64,000 nucleotides of DNA. Origin: Amycolatopsis bartoniae. GTDB lineage: Bacteria; Actinomycetota; Actinomycetes; Mycobacteriales; Pseudonocardiaceae. The position numbers were made by a program, and so were the translations under genes. The notes under the pieces are model-generated. The model was not told the origin of the DNA. It saw nothing but the letters and a program-made list of their open reading frames with translations, and did no database searches. This document shows positions 1 to 7,941 of the stretch, one piece after another. How positions within the stretch are numbered: position 1 is the first letter of the stretch; every line of letters starts with the position of its first letter. The stretch is from assembly GCF_014191255.1 (NCBI RefSeq), contig NZ_JACHWH010000004.1, positions 175,001 through 239,000 of the forward strand, in the 5' to 3' direction.

Positions 1-719
1 TCGGGCTCGTCGACCGCTGGGAGAAGTACGACCGCGAGGCGCTGGCGAAGCAGGCCGAGGAGATCGGGCTGCCGGACAAGCAGTTCGAGAAGCTGGGTAA
101 CGTCCTCGGCGCGGGAACGGCGCTGCTGGACGAGCTGCCCGCCCCGGTCAAGGACGCGTCGAACCTGGTGCGGGTGCTGGCCAGCGAGGCGGCGGGCCTC
201 GTGCAGTTCGACCCGATGATCGTGCGCGGGCTGGCGTACTACACGTCCACCGTGTTCGAGGTCTTCGACACCTCGCCCGAGAACAACCGCGCGCTCTTCG
301 GCGGCGGGCGCTACAGCGACCTCGCCGGCATGTTCACCTCCCAGCAGATCCCGGGCATCGGGTTCGGCATGGGCGACGTGACGCTGATGGACTTCCTCGG
401 CACGCACGACCTCACGCCGCAGCCGCGCAGCGAGGTCGACGTCGTGGTGATCCCGGTGACCGAGGAGCTGGCCGGTGCGGCCCGCAAGGTCGCGACCGAG
501 CTACGGGGCGCCGGTTTCCGCACGTCGACGCCGATCGAGCTGCGCAAGCTCGGCAAGGAGCTGACCCGAGCGGACAAGGCGGGCGCGAAGGCCGTCGTCA
601 TCGTGGGCCAAGAGGACTGGGCCGCGGGGAACGTGACGGTCCGTTCGCTCGCGACGCGGGAGCAGCGCGTGGTCGCGCTGACCGAGGCCGCGGGAGCAGT
701 CGGGGAACTGCTGGCCTGA
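1..719 (+). CDS. hisS: Histidyl-tRNA synthetase, C-terminal part (partial)
   Basis: The reading frame is open from base 3 to the TGA at 717-719, giving about 238 residues. It would charge tRNA-His with histidine in the cytoplasm. The second histidine-binding motif reads VRGLAYYTSTVFE and keeps the arginine, and GGGRYSDL follows, as in class II HisRS. Motif 3 reads GIGFGMGDVTL and has no arginine, unlike the usual bacterial G(L/F)xxGxxR form; the A in RGLAYY is also non-canonical. From family knowledge this resembles the plastid/archaeal-like HisRS branch. The last ~95 residues (DVVVIPV...) form the anticodon-binding domain. A hairpin follows the stop. The N-terminal catalytic half lies outside the window. 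HisRS identity is secure; the subgroup is inference. Confidence 0.88.
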   Translation, partial: GLVDRWEKYDREALAKQAEEIGLPDKQFEKLGNVLGAGTALLDELPAPVKDASNLVRVLASEAAGLVQFDPMIVRGLAYYTSTVFEVFDTSPENNRALFGGGRYSDLAGMFTSQQIPGIGFGMGDVTLMDFLGTHDLTPQPRSEVDVVVIPVTEELAGAARKVATELRGAGFRTSTPIELRKLGKELTRADKAGAKAVVIVGQEDWAAGNVTVRSLATREQRVVALTEAAGAVGELLA

Positions 720-728
720 CGCGGGTTC

Positions 729-762
729 GTCGCGCCTCCGCTCACCGGAGGGGAGGCGCGAC
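729..762. terminator. Hairpin between convergent hisS and aldo/keto reductase genes
   Basis: A perfect 11-bp stem, GTCGCGCCTCC (729-739) with GGAGGCGCGAC (752-762), closes a 12-nt loop. It sits just after the hisS stop and just before the end of the convergent reductase gene, so it can serve both strands. There is no T-run, which is common for actinobacterial terminators. Confidence 0.6.
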
Positions 763-766
763 GGCT

Positions 767-1750
767 TCAGCGGGAGGCGTTGCGGGCCAGGTGCGCCGGA
801 TAGCGCTCCCCCGCCACGGCGTCCGCGGGAGCGGCGGCCTCGATGCGGGCCACCTCGTCCGGCGTCAGCTCGATCGTCGCGGCCGCGACGTTCTCCTCGA
901 GGTACGTGCGCCGCTTGGTGCCCGGGATCGGCACGACGTCCTCGCCCCGGCTCTGGACCCACGCGAGCGCCAGCTGCCCCGGCGTCACGCCCTTTTCCGC
1001 CGCGAGCGCCTTGAGCGCCTCGACGATCGCCAGGTTGCGGTCGAAGTTGCCCTCGGCGAAGCGCGGCAGCGAGCGGCGCATGTCGTCCTCGGGCAGGTCC
1101 TGGACCGACGTCACCGCGCCGGTCAGGAAACCGCGGCCCAGCGGCGAGAACGGCACGATGCCGATGCCCAGCTCGCGGCAGGCCGGCACGATCTCGTCCT
1201 CGATGCCGCGCGTCCACAGGCTCCACTCGCTCTGCAGCGCGGTGACCGGGTGCACGGCGTGGGCGCGGCGGATGTTGTCCACCGAAGCCTCGGAAATGCC
1301 GAGGTAGCGCACCTTGCCCTCGGCGACGAGCTCCGACAGCGCGCCCCACGTCTCCTCGACGGGCACGTCCGGGTCGACGCGGTGCTGGTAGTAGAGGTCG
1401 ATGTGGTCGGCACCGAGGCGCCGCAGGGACTCCTCGCAGCACTGCCGCACGTACGCGGCGTCGCCCCGGATGGTCTGGCCGGAACCGGTGTTGGCCACGA
1501 TGCCGAACTTCGTCGCCAGCACCACCCGGTCGCGGCGGTCCGCGATGGCCCGGCCGACCAGCTCCTCGTTGGTGCCGGCGCCGTAGACGTTCGCGGTGTC
1601 GATCAGCGTGACGCCGAGGTCGAGCGCGCGGTGGATCGTCGCGATCGACTCGTCGTCGTTGTCGCGCACCCCGTAGGCCTGGCTCATCCCCATGCAGCCG
1701 AGGCCCTGCGCGCCCACTTCCAGTGCGCCGAGCTTCCTCGTCGGGATCAA
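767..1750 (-). CDS. Aldo/keto reductase
   Basis: A 327-residue cytoplasmic NADPH-dependent oxidoreductase with the AKR barrel fold; the substrate is unknown. The catalytic tetrad is visible as D51 and Y56 (DTANVYG), K81 (ATKFG) and H123 (YYQHRVD). The N-terminal [18 protein letters not shown] and late [14 protein letters not shown] segments are typical of the AKR11/AKR13-like bacterial group. The start codon overlaps the stop of the upstream MerR gene by 4 bp (ATGA), so the two are co-transcribed and probably translationally coupled. Expression should follow the MerR-type promoter at 2157-2187. Length is normal for the family. Confidence 0.9.
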   Translation of the reverse strand: MIPTRKLGALEVGAQGLGCMGMSQAYGVRDNDDESIATIHRALDLGVTLIDTANVYGAGTNEELVGRAIADRRDRVVLATKFGIVANTGSGQTIRGDAAYVRQCCEESLRRLGADHIDLYYQHRVDPDVPVEETWGALSELVAEGKVRYLGISEASVDNIRRAHAVHPVTALQSEWSLWTRGIEDEIVPACRELGIGIVPFSPLGRGFLTGAVTSVQDLPEDDMRRSLPRFAEGNFDRNLAIVEALKALAAEKGVTPGQLALAWVQSRGEDVVPIPGTKRRTYLEENVAAATIELTPDEVARIEAAAPADAVAGERYPAHLARNASR

Positions 1751-2148
1751 GCGGACATCTCCTCCACGGTCGCACCGGCCGCCGCCAGGTCGCGGCAGAT
1801 CCGGTCGTAGTTGTCGATCTTGTAGTCGAGCACGTCCAGGCAGGCCTGGAGCTCGGCGATGCGGGCCCGCACGGACGAACGCTGCTCGACCAGGATGTTC
1901 CTGCGACGGCCCGCGGCCGCGTCGCCGTGACGGCGCAGCTGCGCGTACTCGCGCATCATCTTGATCGGCATGCCCGTGGTGCGCAGGTGGGTGAGGAACA
2001 CGAGCCAGGACAGGTCCTCGTCCGAGTACGCCCGGCGGCCCGCCGCGTCGCGCGCCGGCGGGTCGACCAGCTTGATGCGCTCGTAGTACCGGAGCGTGTC
2101 GATGGACAGCCCGCTCCGGCGGGCGGCTTCCGCTATCGAGTAGCTCAT
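1747..2148 (-). CDS. MerR-family transcriptional regulator
   Basis: A 133-residue one-component activator. The N-terminus [28 protein letters not shown] is the winged helix-turn-helix signature of the family, followed by [12 protein letters not shown] and a long coiled-coil dimerisation helix. There is no obvious cysteine metal-binding loop, so it is likely of the small-molecule or stress-sensing type. I chose the ATG at 2148 rather than upstream starts because the MerR domain begins there and because the promoter dyad lies directly upstream, leaving only about 8 nt between the -10 and the ATG (probably leaderless). It overlaps the aldo/keto reductase gene by 4 bp, which is the likely regulated partner. 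Confidence 0.9.
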   Translation of the reverse strand: MSYSIAEAARRSGLSIDTLRYYERIKLVDPPARDAAGRRAYSDEDLSWLVFLTHLRTTGMPIKMMREYAQLRRHGDAAAGRRRNILVEQRSSVRARIAELQACLDVLDYKIDNYDRICRDLAAAGATVEEMSA

Positions 2149-2156
2149 GTTGCCTG

Positions 2157-2187
2157 ACAGTACGACCTGGAGCGCACTCCAGGTCAA
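2157..2187 (-). promoter_or_regulatory. MerR-type promoter with 19-bp spacer and embedded dyad
   Basis: On the minus strand TTGACC (2187-2182) is followed after exactly 19 bp by TACTGT (2162-2157). The spacer holds a perfect inverted repeat, GACCTGGAG (2164-2172) and CTCCAGGTC (2177-2185), with a 4-bp centre. An over-long spacer filled by a dyad is the hallmark of MerR-activated promoters. The -10 box ends 8 nt before the merR ATG, so the transcript is predicted to be leaderless. Autoregulation and control of the aldo/keto reductase are inferred. Confidence 0.85.
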
Positions 2188-2203
2188 ATCCAGCACCAGG
2201 TTC

Positions 2204-2223
2204 CGTAACAGTGTTGCGTTACG
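2204..2223. promoter_or_regulatory. Inverted repeat upstream of TetR gene, likely auto-operator
   Basis: CGTAAC (2204-2209) and GTTACG (2218-2223) form 6-bp arms around an 8-bp centre and end 8 bp before the TetR ATG at 2232. Size and placement suit a TetR dimer site. TACGCT at 2220-2225 could be an overlapping -10 element, which would make this transcript leaderless. Confidence 0.5.
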
Positions 2224-2231
2224 CTGGTTCC

Positions 2232-2825
2232 ATGGCACGACCCCGCACGCACGACGAAGCGCTCCGGCTGCGGCTGCTCGACCGCGCCGGCGAGCTGCTG
2301 TCCACCGAGGGCGCGAAGGCGCTGAGCCTGCGCAAGCTCGCCGCCGACGCGGGCACGTCGACCACCGCCGTCTACTCCCTGTTCGGCAGCAAGCCCGACC
2401 TGGTCAACGCCCTGTACGCGGAGGGTTTCCGCCGGTTCGGCGAGCGGATGCGGTCGGTGGAGCGCACCGGGGACGCGGCCGAGGACCTCGTCCGGCTCGG
2501 GCTGGTCTACCGGGAGAGCGCGCTCGCCGACCGGCACCTGTACTCGGTGATGTTCACGAACGCGGTGCCGGGCTTCGAGCCCACCGAGGAAGCCATGCGG
2601 GTGGGCCGGAGCGCGCTCACGCCGCTGGTGGAGGTCGTGCGCGCCGGAATTTCGTCCGGCGAGTTCACCGACACCGCGCCCGAGACGATCGCCGTGAGCG
2701 CGTGGGGCATCGTGCACGGGCTGGTCTCGCTGGAGCTGAACGGCACCCTGCCGCCGGACTTCGACGTGGCGTCGTCCTACGAAAACGCGCTGCGGGCCTT
2801 CGCCCGGGGGTGGCAGCGCTCCTAG
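2232..2825 (+). CDS. TetR/AcrR-family transcriptional regulator
   Basis: A 197-residue repressor. The DNA-binding domain covers roughly residues 10-55 (LLDRAGELLSTEGAKALSLRKLAADAGTS then TTAVYSLFGSKPDLVNAL), with the typical YSLFGSK recognition turn. The C-terminal ligand domain resembles the WHG type seen in many actinobacterial TetRs. The ATG at 2232 was chosen because MARPRTHDEAL aligns with family N-termini and because the inverted repeat at 2204-2223 lies just upstream. It is divergent from the merR operon and is followed after 10 bp by the DinB-like gene, its probable co-transcribed target. The ligand is unknown. Confidence 0.88.
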   Translation: MARPRTHDEALRLRLLDRAGELLSTEGAKALSLRKLAADAGTSTTAVYSLFGSKPDLVNALYAEGFRRFGERMRSVERTGDAAEDLVRLGLVYRESALADRHLYSVMFTNAVPGFEPTEEAMRVGRSALTPLVEVVRAGISSGEFTDTAPETIAVSAWGIVHGLVSLELNGTLPPDFDVASSYENALRAFARGWQRS

Positions 2826-2835
2826 ACTGCGCGCC

Positions 2836-3375
2836 ATGACCGACATCGACGAGCAGGGCAGGCCGGAGCCGCCGTTCGCGGCCGGCGAAGTCGAGACTCT
2901 GCTCGGGTTCCTCGACTTCCAGCGTGCGACGTTCGAGTGGAAGTGCTCCGGGCTGGACGCGGCCGGGCTCGCGAAGACCGTCGGCGCTTCGACGATGACG
3001 CTGGGCGGGATGCTCAAGCACCTGGCGTGGGTCGAGGAGTGCTGGTTCTCGCAGCGGCTGCACCTGAACGAGTGGCAACCGCTGTGGCGGGACGTCGACT
3101 GGCAGGCCGAGCCGGACTGGGAGTGGACCTCCGCCGCCGACGATTCCCCCGAGCAACTCCGGACGCTGTGGCGCGAGACGGTGGCCCGGTGCCGGGTGCT
3201 GGTCGACCAGGCGCTCGCGGACGGCGGCCTCGACCGGCTCACCCGGTGGACCTTTCCCGACGGCCGCGCGGTCAGCCTGCGCTGGCTGCTCTGCCACATG
3301 ATCGAGGAGTACGCGCGGCACAACGGGCACGCCGACCTCATCCGCGAGGCCGTGGACGGGCAGACCGGCGAGTAG
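2836..3375 (+). CDS. DinB-like / DUF664 family protein
   Basis: A 179-residue predicted four-helix-bundle protein of the DinB/DUF664 superfamily, whose members bind a metal with three histidines and often act as thiol-dependent (mycothiol or bacillithiol) transferases. Visible family features are GGMLKHLAWVEECWF near residue 58, and the C-terminal LLCHMIEEYARHNGHADLIRE with two further histidines. The gene follows the TetR gene closely on the same strand, suggesting TetR control. Its TAG stop abuts the stop of the convergent upp gene with no gap. The enzymatic reaction is unproven. Confidence 0.82.
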   Translation: MTDIDEQGRPEPPFAAGEVETLLGFLDFQRATFEWKCSGLDAAGLAKTVGASTMTLGGMLKHLAWVEECWFSQRLHLNEWQPLWRDVDWQAEPDWEWTSAADDSPEQLRTLWRETVARCRVLVDQALADGGLDRLTRWTFPDGRAVSLRWLLCHMIEEYARHNGHADLIREAVDGQTGE

Positions 3376-3999
3376 CTACCGCGGCCCGTACTGGCGGTCT
3401 CCCGCGTCGCCGAGCCCCGGGACGATGTAGCCCGAGTCGTTGAGGCGCTCGTCGATGCTCGCCGTGACCACGCGGACCGGCAGGCCGGACTCCTCCAGGT
3501 GCTTCAGGCCCTCCGGTGCGGCCAGCGCGCAGATCGCGGTGACGTCCTTGGCGCCGCGCTCGGTGAGCAGCCGGATGGTGTAGGCCATCGAACCGCCGGT
3601 GGCGAGCATCGGGTCGAGCACGAACACCGGCCGGTCGGCGAGGTTCTCCGGCAGCGACTCCAGGTACGGCGTCGGCTGCAGGGTCTCCTCGTCGCGGGCC
3701 AGGCCCACGAACCCCATCTGCGCGTCCGGGATCAGCTTGTGCGCCTGGTCGGCCATGCCGAGGCCCGCTCGCAGCACGGGCACGAGCAGCGGCGGGTTCG
3801 CCAGCCGGTAGCCCTTCGTGCGCGCGACCGGCGTGTGGATGCGCTCGGCCCGCACCGGCGCCTCCCGGGTGGCTTCGTAGATCAGCATCACGGTCAGCTC
3901 GTGCAGCGCGGCGCGGAAGGCGGCGCTGTCGGTGCGGGCGTCCCGCATGGTCGAGAGCCTGTCCTTGGCCAGGGGGTGGTCGACTACCTGGACGTCCAT
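3376..3999 (-). CDS. upp: Uracil phosphoribosyltransferase
   Basis: A 207-residue enzyme converting uracil and PRPP to UMP and pyrophosphate in pyrimidine salvage. The signature [14 protein letters not shown], the PRPP-binding loop, lies at residues 127-139. The C-terminus [18 protein letters not shown] is the conserved uracil-binding hood. The ATG at 3999 gives the standard length and N-terminus ([20 protein letters not shown]); the open frame upstream of it has no family similarity. The gene stands alone here but belongs functionally with add, deoA, cdd and the BMP transporter 27-39 kb downstream. It is convergent with the DinB-like gene and divergent from the DUF1707 gene. Confidence 0.96.
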   Translation of the reverse strand: MDVQVVDHPLAKDRLSTMRDARTDSAAFRAALHELTVMLIYEATREAPVRAERIHTPVARTKGYRLANPPLLVPVLRAGLGMADQAHKLIPDAQMGFVGLARDEETLQPTPYLESLPENLADRPVFVLDPMLATGGSMAYTIRLLTERGAKDVTAICALAAPEGLKHLEESGLPVRVVTASIDERLNDSGYIVPGLGDAGDRQYGPR

Positions 4000-4047
4000 G
4001 GGGAAAAGGTACCCGCAGCGCGCGCCGGTGCCGCTACGCTCACCTGC

Positions 4048-4683
4048 GTGACGGAGGGCACCCCGGAAAGACCACCGATGCGGGCGTCGGACGCCGACCG
4101 CGAGCGGGTGGCGCAGATCCTGCACAACGCGTTGTCCGAAGGCCGCATCACGGTGGCGGAGCTGGAAGAACGGCTCGACACGGTGTACGCCGCCAAGACG
4201 CTGGTGGAGCTGGAGCCGCCGATCGCGGACCTACCGGGCGTGTCCGTGGGCAAGGCCGTCGCGCCCGCGCCGTCGCACGCGGTGGACACCAGGATCGGCG
4301 GGATCCCGGGCTCGCAGGCGTCCATCGCGGTGATGTCCGGGGCCAACCGCAAGGGCAACTGGGTGGTGCCGCCGAACCACACGAGCTTCGCGTTCTGGGG
4401 CGGGGTCGAGCTCGACCTGCGGGGCGCGCGCTTCGCCGAGCGCCATTCCACCATCACGGCGATCGCGATCATGGGCGGGATCGACATCGTGGTGCCCGAC
4501 GACATCGTGGTGGACGTCAACGGCATCGGGCTCATGGGCGCGTTCGAGAGCCAGGACCACAAGGGCGCCACCGCCGTCCCGCCGCCGGGCGCGCCGACGG
4601 TGAAGATCACGGGTTTCGCCTTCTGGGGCGGTGTCACGGTGCACCGGAAACCGCGGAAGCAGGCCCCTAGTATCGAGGGGTGA
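4048..4683 (+). CDS. DUF1707 domain protein with LiaF-like C-terminal domain
   Basis: A 211-residue protein. Residues ~12-64 ([22 protein letters not shown]...) match the actinobacterial DUF1707 domain. Residues ~90-205 contain [27 protein letters not shown] and related strands, resembling the beta-rich LiaF/cell-wall-stress C-terminal domain. No signal peptide or membrane segment is visible, so it is probably cytosolic or membrane-peripheral. The GTG at 4048 was chosen; an alternative ATG lies at 4078. TACGCT at 4035-4040 could be a -10 element 7 nt before the GTG, which would give a leaderless mRNA. The stop overlaps the deoC start (GTGA). Function is unknown. Confidence 0.78.
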   Translation: MTEGTPERPPMRASDADRERVAQILHNALSEGRITVAELEERLDTVYAAKTLVELEPPIADLPGVSVGKAVAPAPSHAVDTRIGGIPGSQASIAVMSGANRKGNWVVPPNHTSFAFWGGVELDLRGARFAERHSTITAIAIMGGIDIVVPDDIVVDVNGIGLMGAFESQDHKGATAVPPPGAPTVKITGFAFWGGVTVHRKPRKQAPSIEG

Positions 4684-5633
4684 GCACATCCACTCTCCCG
4701 GCGGGGCTCGACGACGCGACCCGCGACGACGCCAGCCTCCGCCGGTTCCTGCACGGGCTGCCCGGCGTCGACCAGGTCGGCGTCGAGGCGCGCGCCGCGT
4801 CGCTGGGCACGCGCAGCATCAAGAAGGCCGCCAAGCTCTGGGCCATCGACACGGCGATCTCGATGGTCGACCTGACCACCCTCGAAGGCGCCGACACCCA
4901 GGGCAAGGTGCGTGCGCTGGCAGCCAAGGCCAAGCGCCCCGACCCCGACCGGCCCGACACCCCGCAGGTCGCCGCCGTCTGCGTGTACCCCGACCTCGTC
5001 GCCACCGCCGTGGAAAGCCTGCGCGGCACCGGCATCGGTGTGGCCAGCGTCGCGACCGCGTTCCCCTCCGGCCGGACGAGCCGGGAGGTCAAGCTCGCCG
5101 ATGTGAAGTTCGCGGTCGCCTCCGGGGCCACGGAGGTCGACATGGTGATCGACCGCGGCGCGTTCCTCGAAGGGCGCTACGGGCAGGTGTTCGAGGAGAT
5201 CCAGGCGGTCAAGGCCTCCTGCGGCGACGCGCACCTGAAGGTCATCCTCGAAACCGGTGAGCTCGCCACGTACGACAACGTGCGTCGCGCGTCCTGGCTC
5301 GCGCTGCTGGCCGGCGGCGACTTCATCAAGACCTCCACCGGCAAGGTCTCCCCCGCCGCGACGCTGCCGGTCACCCACGTGATGCTGCAGGCCGTCCGCG
5401 ACTGGTTCACCACCACGGGCGAGCTGCGCGGCGTGAAGCCGGCGGGTGGTATCCGCACCACCAAGGACGCGATCAAGTACCTGGTCGCCGTGCACGAGGT
5501 CGCCGGCGAGCAGTGGCTCACGCCGAAGCTGTTCCGGTTCGGCGCCTCCAGCCTGCTCAACGACCTGCTGCTGCAGCGGCGCACCCAGCTCGACGGCCAC
5601 TACAGCGGCCCTGACTACGTGACGGTGGACTAG
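4680..5633 (+). CDS. deoC: Deoxyribose-phosphate aldolase
   Basis: A 317-residue enzyme cleaving 2-deoxyribose 5-phosphate to acetaldehyde and glyceraldehyde 3-phosphate. The Schiff-base lysine is K217 in GGDFIKTSTG; the second active-site lysine is K253 in GVKPAGGIR; the acidic partner lies in EVDMVID near residue 154. At 317 residues it is longer than the E. coli enzyme (about 259) and closer to the eukaryotic-type DERA. The GTG start overlaps the upstream stop by 4 bp, and the aldehyde dehydrogenase follows directly after the stop, so the acetaldehyde product can be oxidised by its neighbour. Confidence 0.95.
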   Translation: MSTSTLPAGLDDATRDDASLRRFLHGLPGVDQVGVEARAASLGTRSIKKAAKLWAIDTAISMVDLTTLEGADTQGKVRALAAKAKRPDPDRPDTPQVAAVCVYPDLVATAVESLRGTGIGVASVATAFPSGRTSREVKLADVKFAVASGATEVDMVIDRGAFLEGRYGQVFEEIQAVKASCGDAHLKVILETGELATYDNVRRASWLALLAGGDFIKTSTGKVSPAATLPVTHVMLQAVRDWFTTTGELRGVKPAGGIRTTKDAIKYLVAVHEVAGEQWLTPKLFRFGASSLLNDLLLQRRTQLDGHYSGPDYVTVD

Positions 5634-7067
5634 ATGCCTGCCTTCGAATACGCCCCCGCGCCCGAGTCGCGCGACCTGGCGAACCTCAAACCGAGCTACC
5701 GGCCCTTCGTCGACGGCGAGTTCGTCGACGGCTCCGGCGAGCCGCTCAAGACGCTCAACCCCGCCACCGAGGAGGTCCTCGCGGAGGTCGGCACCGCCGC
5801 ACCGTCCGATGTGGACACCGCGGTGCGGGCGGCCCGGCGCGCGTACGAGAAGGTGTGGGGCCGGATGCCCGGCGCCGAGCGCGCGAAGTACCTGTTCCGC
5901 ATCGCGCGGCTGATCCAGGAGCGCTCGCGTGAGCTGGCCGTGCTGGAGACGCTCGACAACGGCAAGCCCATCAAGGAGTCCCGCGACTCGGATCTGCCGA
6001 CCGTCGCCGCGCACTTCTTCTACCACGCGGGCTGGGCCGACAAGCTGGAGTACGCGGGCTTCGGGCCGGACCCGAAGCCGCTGGGCGTGGCCGGGCAGAT
6101 CATCCCGTGGAACTTCCCGCTGATGATGCTCGCGTGGAAGATCGCGCCCGCGCTGGCCACCGGGAACACCGTGGTGCTCAAGCCCGCGGAGACCACGCCG
6201 CTGACGGCGCTGGTGTTCGCCGAGATCTGCCAGCAGGCCGACCTGCCGCCCGGCGTGGTCAACATCCTGCCCGGCGCCGGGGACGTCGGCTCGCTGCTGG
6301 TGAAGCACGACGGCATCGACAAGATCGCGTTCACCGGATCCACCGAGGTCGGCAAGCTGATCCAGCGCGAGGTCGCGGGCACGCCGAAGCGGCTGACGCT
6401 GGAGCTGGGCGGCAAGGCGGCGAACATCGTGTTCGACGACGCGCCGCTGGACCAGGCCGTCGAGGGCATCGTGAACGGGATCTTCTTCAACCAGGGCCAC
6501 GTGTGCTGCGCGGGCTCGCGGCTGCTCGTGCAGGAGTCGATCGCCGAGGAGCTGCTGGAGAAGCTGCGCTACCGCGTGTCGACGATGCGCCTCGGCGACC
6601 CGCTGGACAAGAACACCGACATCGGCGCGATCAACTCGGCCGACCAGCTGGCGAAGATCCGCGAGCTGGTCGAGTCCGGGGAGGCCGAGGGCGCGCAGCG
6701 GTGGACCAGCTCGTGCCCGGTGCCCGAGCGTGGGTTCTTCTTCGCGCCCACCGTGTTCTCCGGGGTGCACCAGTCGATGCGGATCGCGCGCGAGGAGATC
6801 TTCGGGCCGGTGCTGTCCGTGCTCACGTTCCGCACGCCCGACGAGGCCGTCGCCAAGGCGAACAACACGCCGTACGGCCTGTCCGCCGGGATCTGGACCG
6901 AGAAGGGTTCGCGGATCCTGTCGGTGGCGAACCGGCTGCGTGCCGGGGTCGTCTGGGCGAACACGTTCAACCGCTTCGACCCGGCCGCGCCGTTCGGCGG
7001 GTACCAGGAGTCGGGCTTCGGCCGTGAAGGTGGCCGGATCGGTCTGGAGGGGTATCTCGATGTCTGA
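5634..7067 (+). CDS. NAD(P)-dependent aldehyde dehydrogenase
   Basis: A 477-residue aldehyde dehydrogenase. The catalytic asparagine is in IIPWNFP near residue 160, the general base is E257 in LELGG, and the nucleophile is C291 in FNQGHVCCAGSR. The coenzyme-binding FTGSTEVGK and the late EEIFGPVLSV are also present. It begins immediately after deoC and probably oxidises the acetaldehyde made there. The downstream truncated ALDH-like gene starts 8 bp before its stop, so the two are tightly coupled. The pair resembles the two halves of vertebrate and bacterial ALDH16, encoded here as separate chains. Confidence 0.92.
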   Translation: MPAFEYAPAPESRDLANLKPSYRPFVDGEFVDGSGEPLKTLNPATEEVLAEVGTAAPSDVDTAVRAARRAYEKVWGRMPGAERAKYLFRIARLIQERSRELAVLETLDNGKPIKESRDSDLPTVAAHFFYHAGWADKLEYAGFGPDPKPLGVAGQIIPWNFPLMMLAWKIAPALATGNTVVLKPAETTPLTALVFAEICQQADLPPGVVNILPGAGDVGSLLVKHDGIDKIAFTGSTEVGKLIQREVAGTPKRLTLELGGKAANIVFDDAPLDQAVEGIVNGIFFNQGHVCCAGSRLLVQESIAEELLEKLRYRVSTMRLGDPLDKNTDIGAINSADQLAKIRELVESGEAEGAQRWTSSCPVPERGFFFAPTVFSGVHQSMRIAREEIFGPVLSVLTFRTPDEAVAKANNTPYGLSAGIWTEKGSRILSVANRLRAGVVWANTFNRFDPAAPFGGYQESGFGREGGRIGLEGYLDV

Positions 7068-7914
7068 CCGGATCGCGGTCGCGAAGACCTACAAGCTGTA
7101 CATCGGCGGGAAGTTCCCGCGTTCGGAGTCGGGCCGGGTGTACCCGGTGCAGGACGTGAAGGGGAAGTTCCTCGCCAACGCCGCGCACGCCTCACGCAAG
7201 GACGTGCGGGACGCGGTTTCCGCCGCCCGCAAGGCTTTCCCGGGGTGGTCGGGCGCGACGGCGTACAACCGGGGGCAGGTGCTGTACCGGGTCGCCGAGA
7301 TGCTGGAGGGCCGTCGCGACCAGTTCGTCGCCGAGGTTTCGGCGGTCGAGGGCGCCCGGCACGCGGCGTCCACAGTGGACGCGGCGATCGACCGGTGGGT
7401 GTGGTACGCGGGCTGGACCGACAAGATCGCGAGTGTGCTCGGCGCGGCGAATCCCGTTGCGGGGCCGTACTTCTCGTTCACCGTGCCCGAGCCCACCGGC
7501 GTGGTCGGCGTGCTGGCGCCGCAGAAGTCTTCGCTGCTGGGGCTGGTGAGCGTGCTGGCGCCGGTGCTCGCCACCGGCTGCACGGCGGTGGTGGTGAGCA
7601 GCGAGGACCGGCCGCTGCCCGCGATCACGCTGTCGGAGGTGCTGGCGACGTCGGACCTGCCGGGCGGCGTGGCGAACATCCTCACCGGGCGGGCGACGGA
7701 GCTGGGCCCGTGGCTCGCTTCGCACGCCGACGTGAACGCACTCGACCCGACGGGCGCCGAGGACAGGGCCGCGCTCGCGCGCGACGCGGCGGGCACGGTG
7801 AAGCGGGTGCTGAACGCGCCGGCGGAGGAGCCGGACTGGACGCAAAAGCCGGACATCACGCGCCTGCGCCGCTATCTCGAAGCCAAAACCGTCTGGCACC
7901 CGATGGGCAACTAG
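7060..7914 (+). CDS. Truncated ALDH-like protein, predicted non-catalytic partner
   Basis: A 284-residue protein similar to the N-terminal NAD-binding half of aldehyde dehydrogenases (YIGGKFPRSESGRVYPVQD..., AAHASRKDVRDAVSAARKAF, GVVGVLAPQKSSLLGLVSVLAP, LPGGVANILTG). The position of the conserved PWNFP motif reads PQKSS, the LKPAE motif is replaced by VSSED, and the protein ends before the region that would carry the catalytic cysteine, so it should not be an active dehydrogenase. It overlaps the active ALDH gene by 8 bp. A regulatory or structural partner role, as in the second half of ALDH16, is inferred. The reading frame is intact, arguing against simple decay. Confidence 0.82.
   Translation: MSDRIAVAKTYKLYIGGKFPRSESGRVYPVQDVKGKFLANAAHASRKDVRDAVSAARKAFPGWSGATAYNRGQVLYRVAEMLEGRRDQFVAEVSAVEGARHAASTVDAAIDRWVWYAGWTDKIASVLGAANPVAGPYFSFTVPEPTGVVGVLAPQKSSLLGLVSVLAPVLATGCTAVVVSSEDRPLPAITLSEVLATSDLPGGVANILTGRATELGPWLASHADVNALDPTGAEDRAALARDAAGTVKRVLNAPAEEPDWTQKPDITRLRRYLEAKTVWHPMGN
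7369..7379 (+). repeat. Copy 1 of the TCCACAGTGGA motif
   Basis: Exact copy inside the truncated ALDH gene, where it encodes Ser-Thr-Val with the rare Thr codon ACA. See the finding on this motif. Confidence 0.7.
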
Positions 7915-7941
7915 GCCCACCGGGTGCCGGACGGCGCTCGG

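Noticed and set aside
3984..6770. Long minus-strand frame opposite DUF1707, deoC and ALDH genes
   Set aside because: It runs antisense through three confidently identified genes; composition (Arg/Gly/His-rich) is typical of antisense frames in GC-rich DNA.
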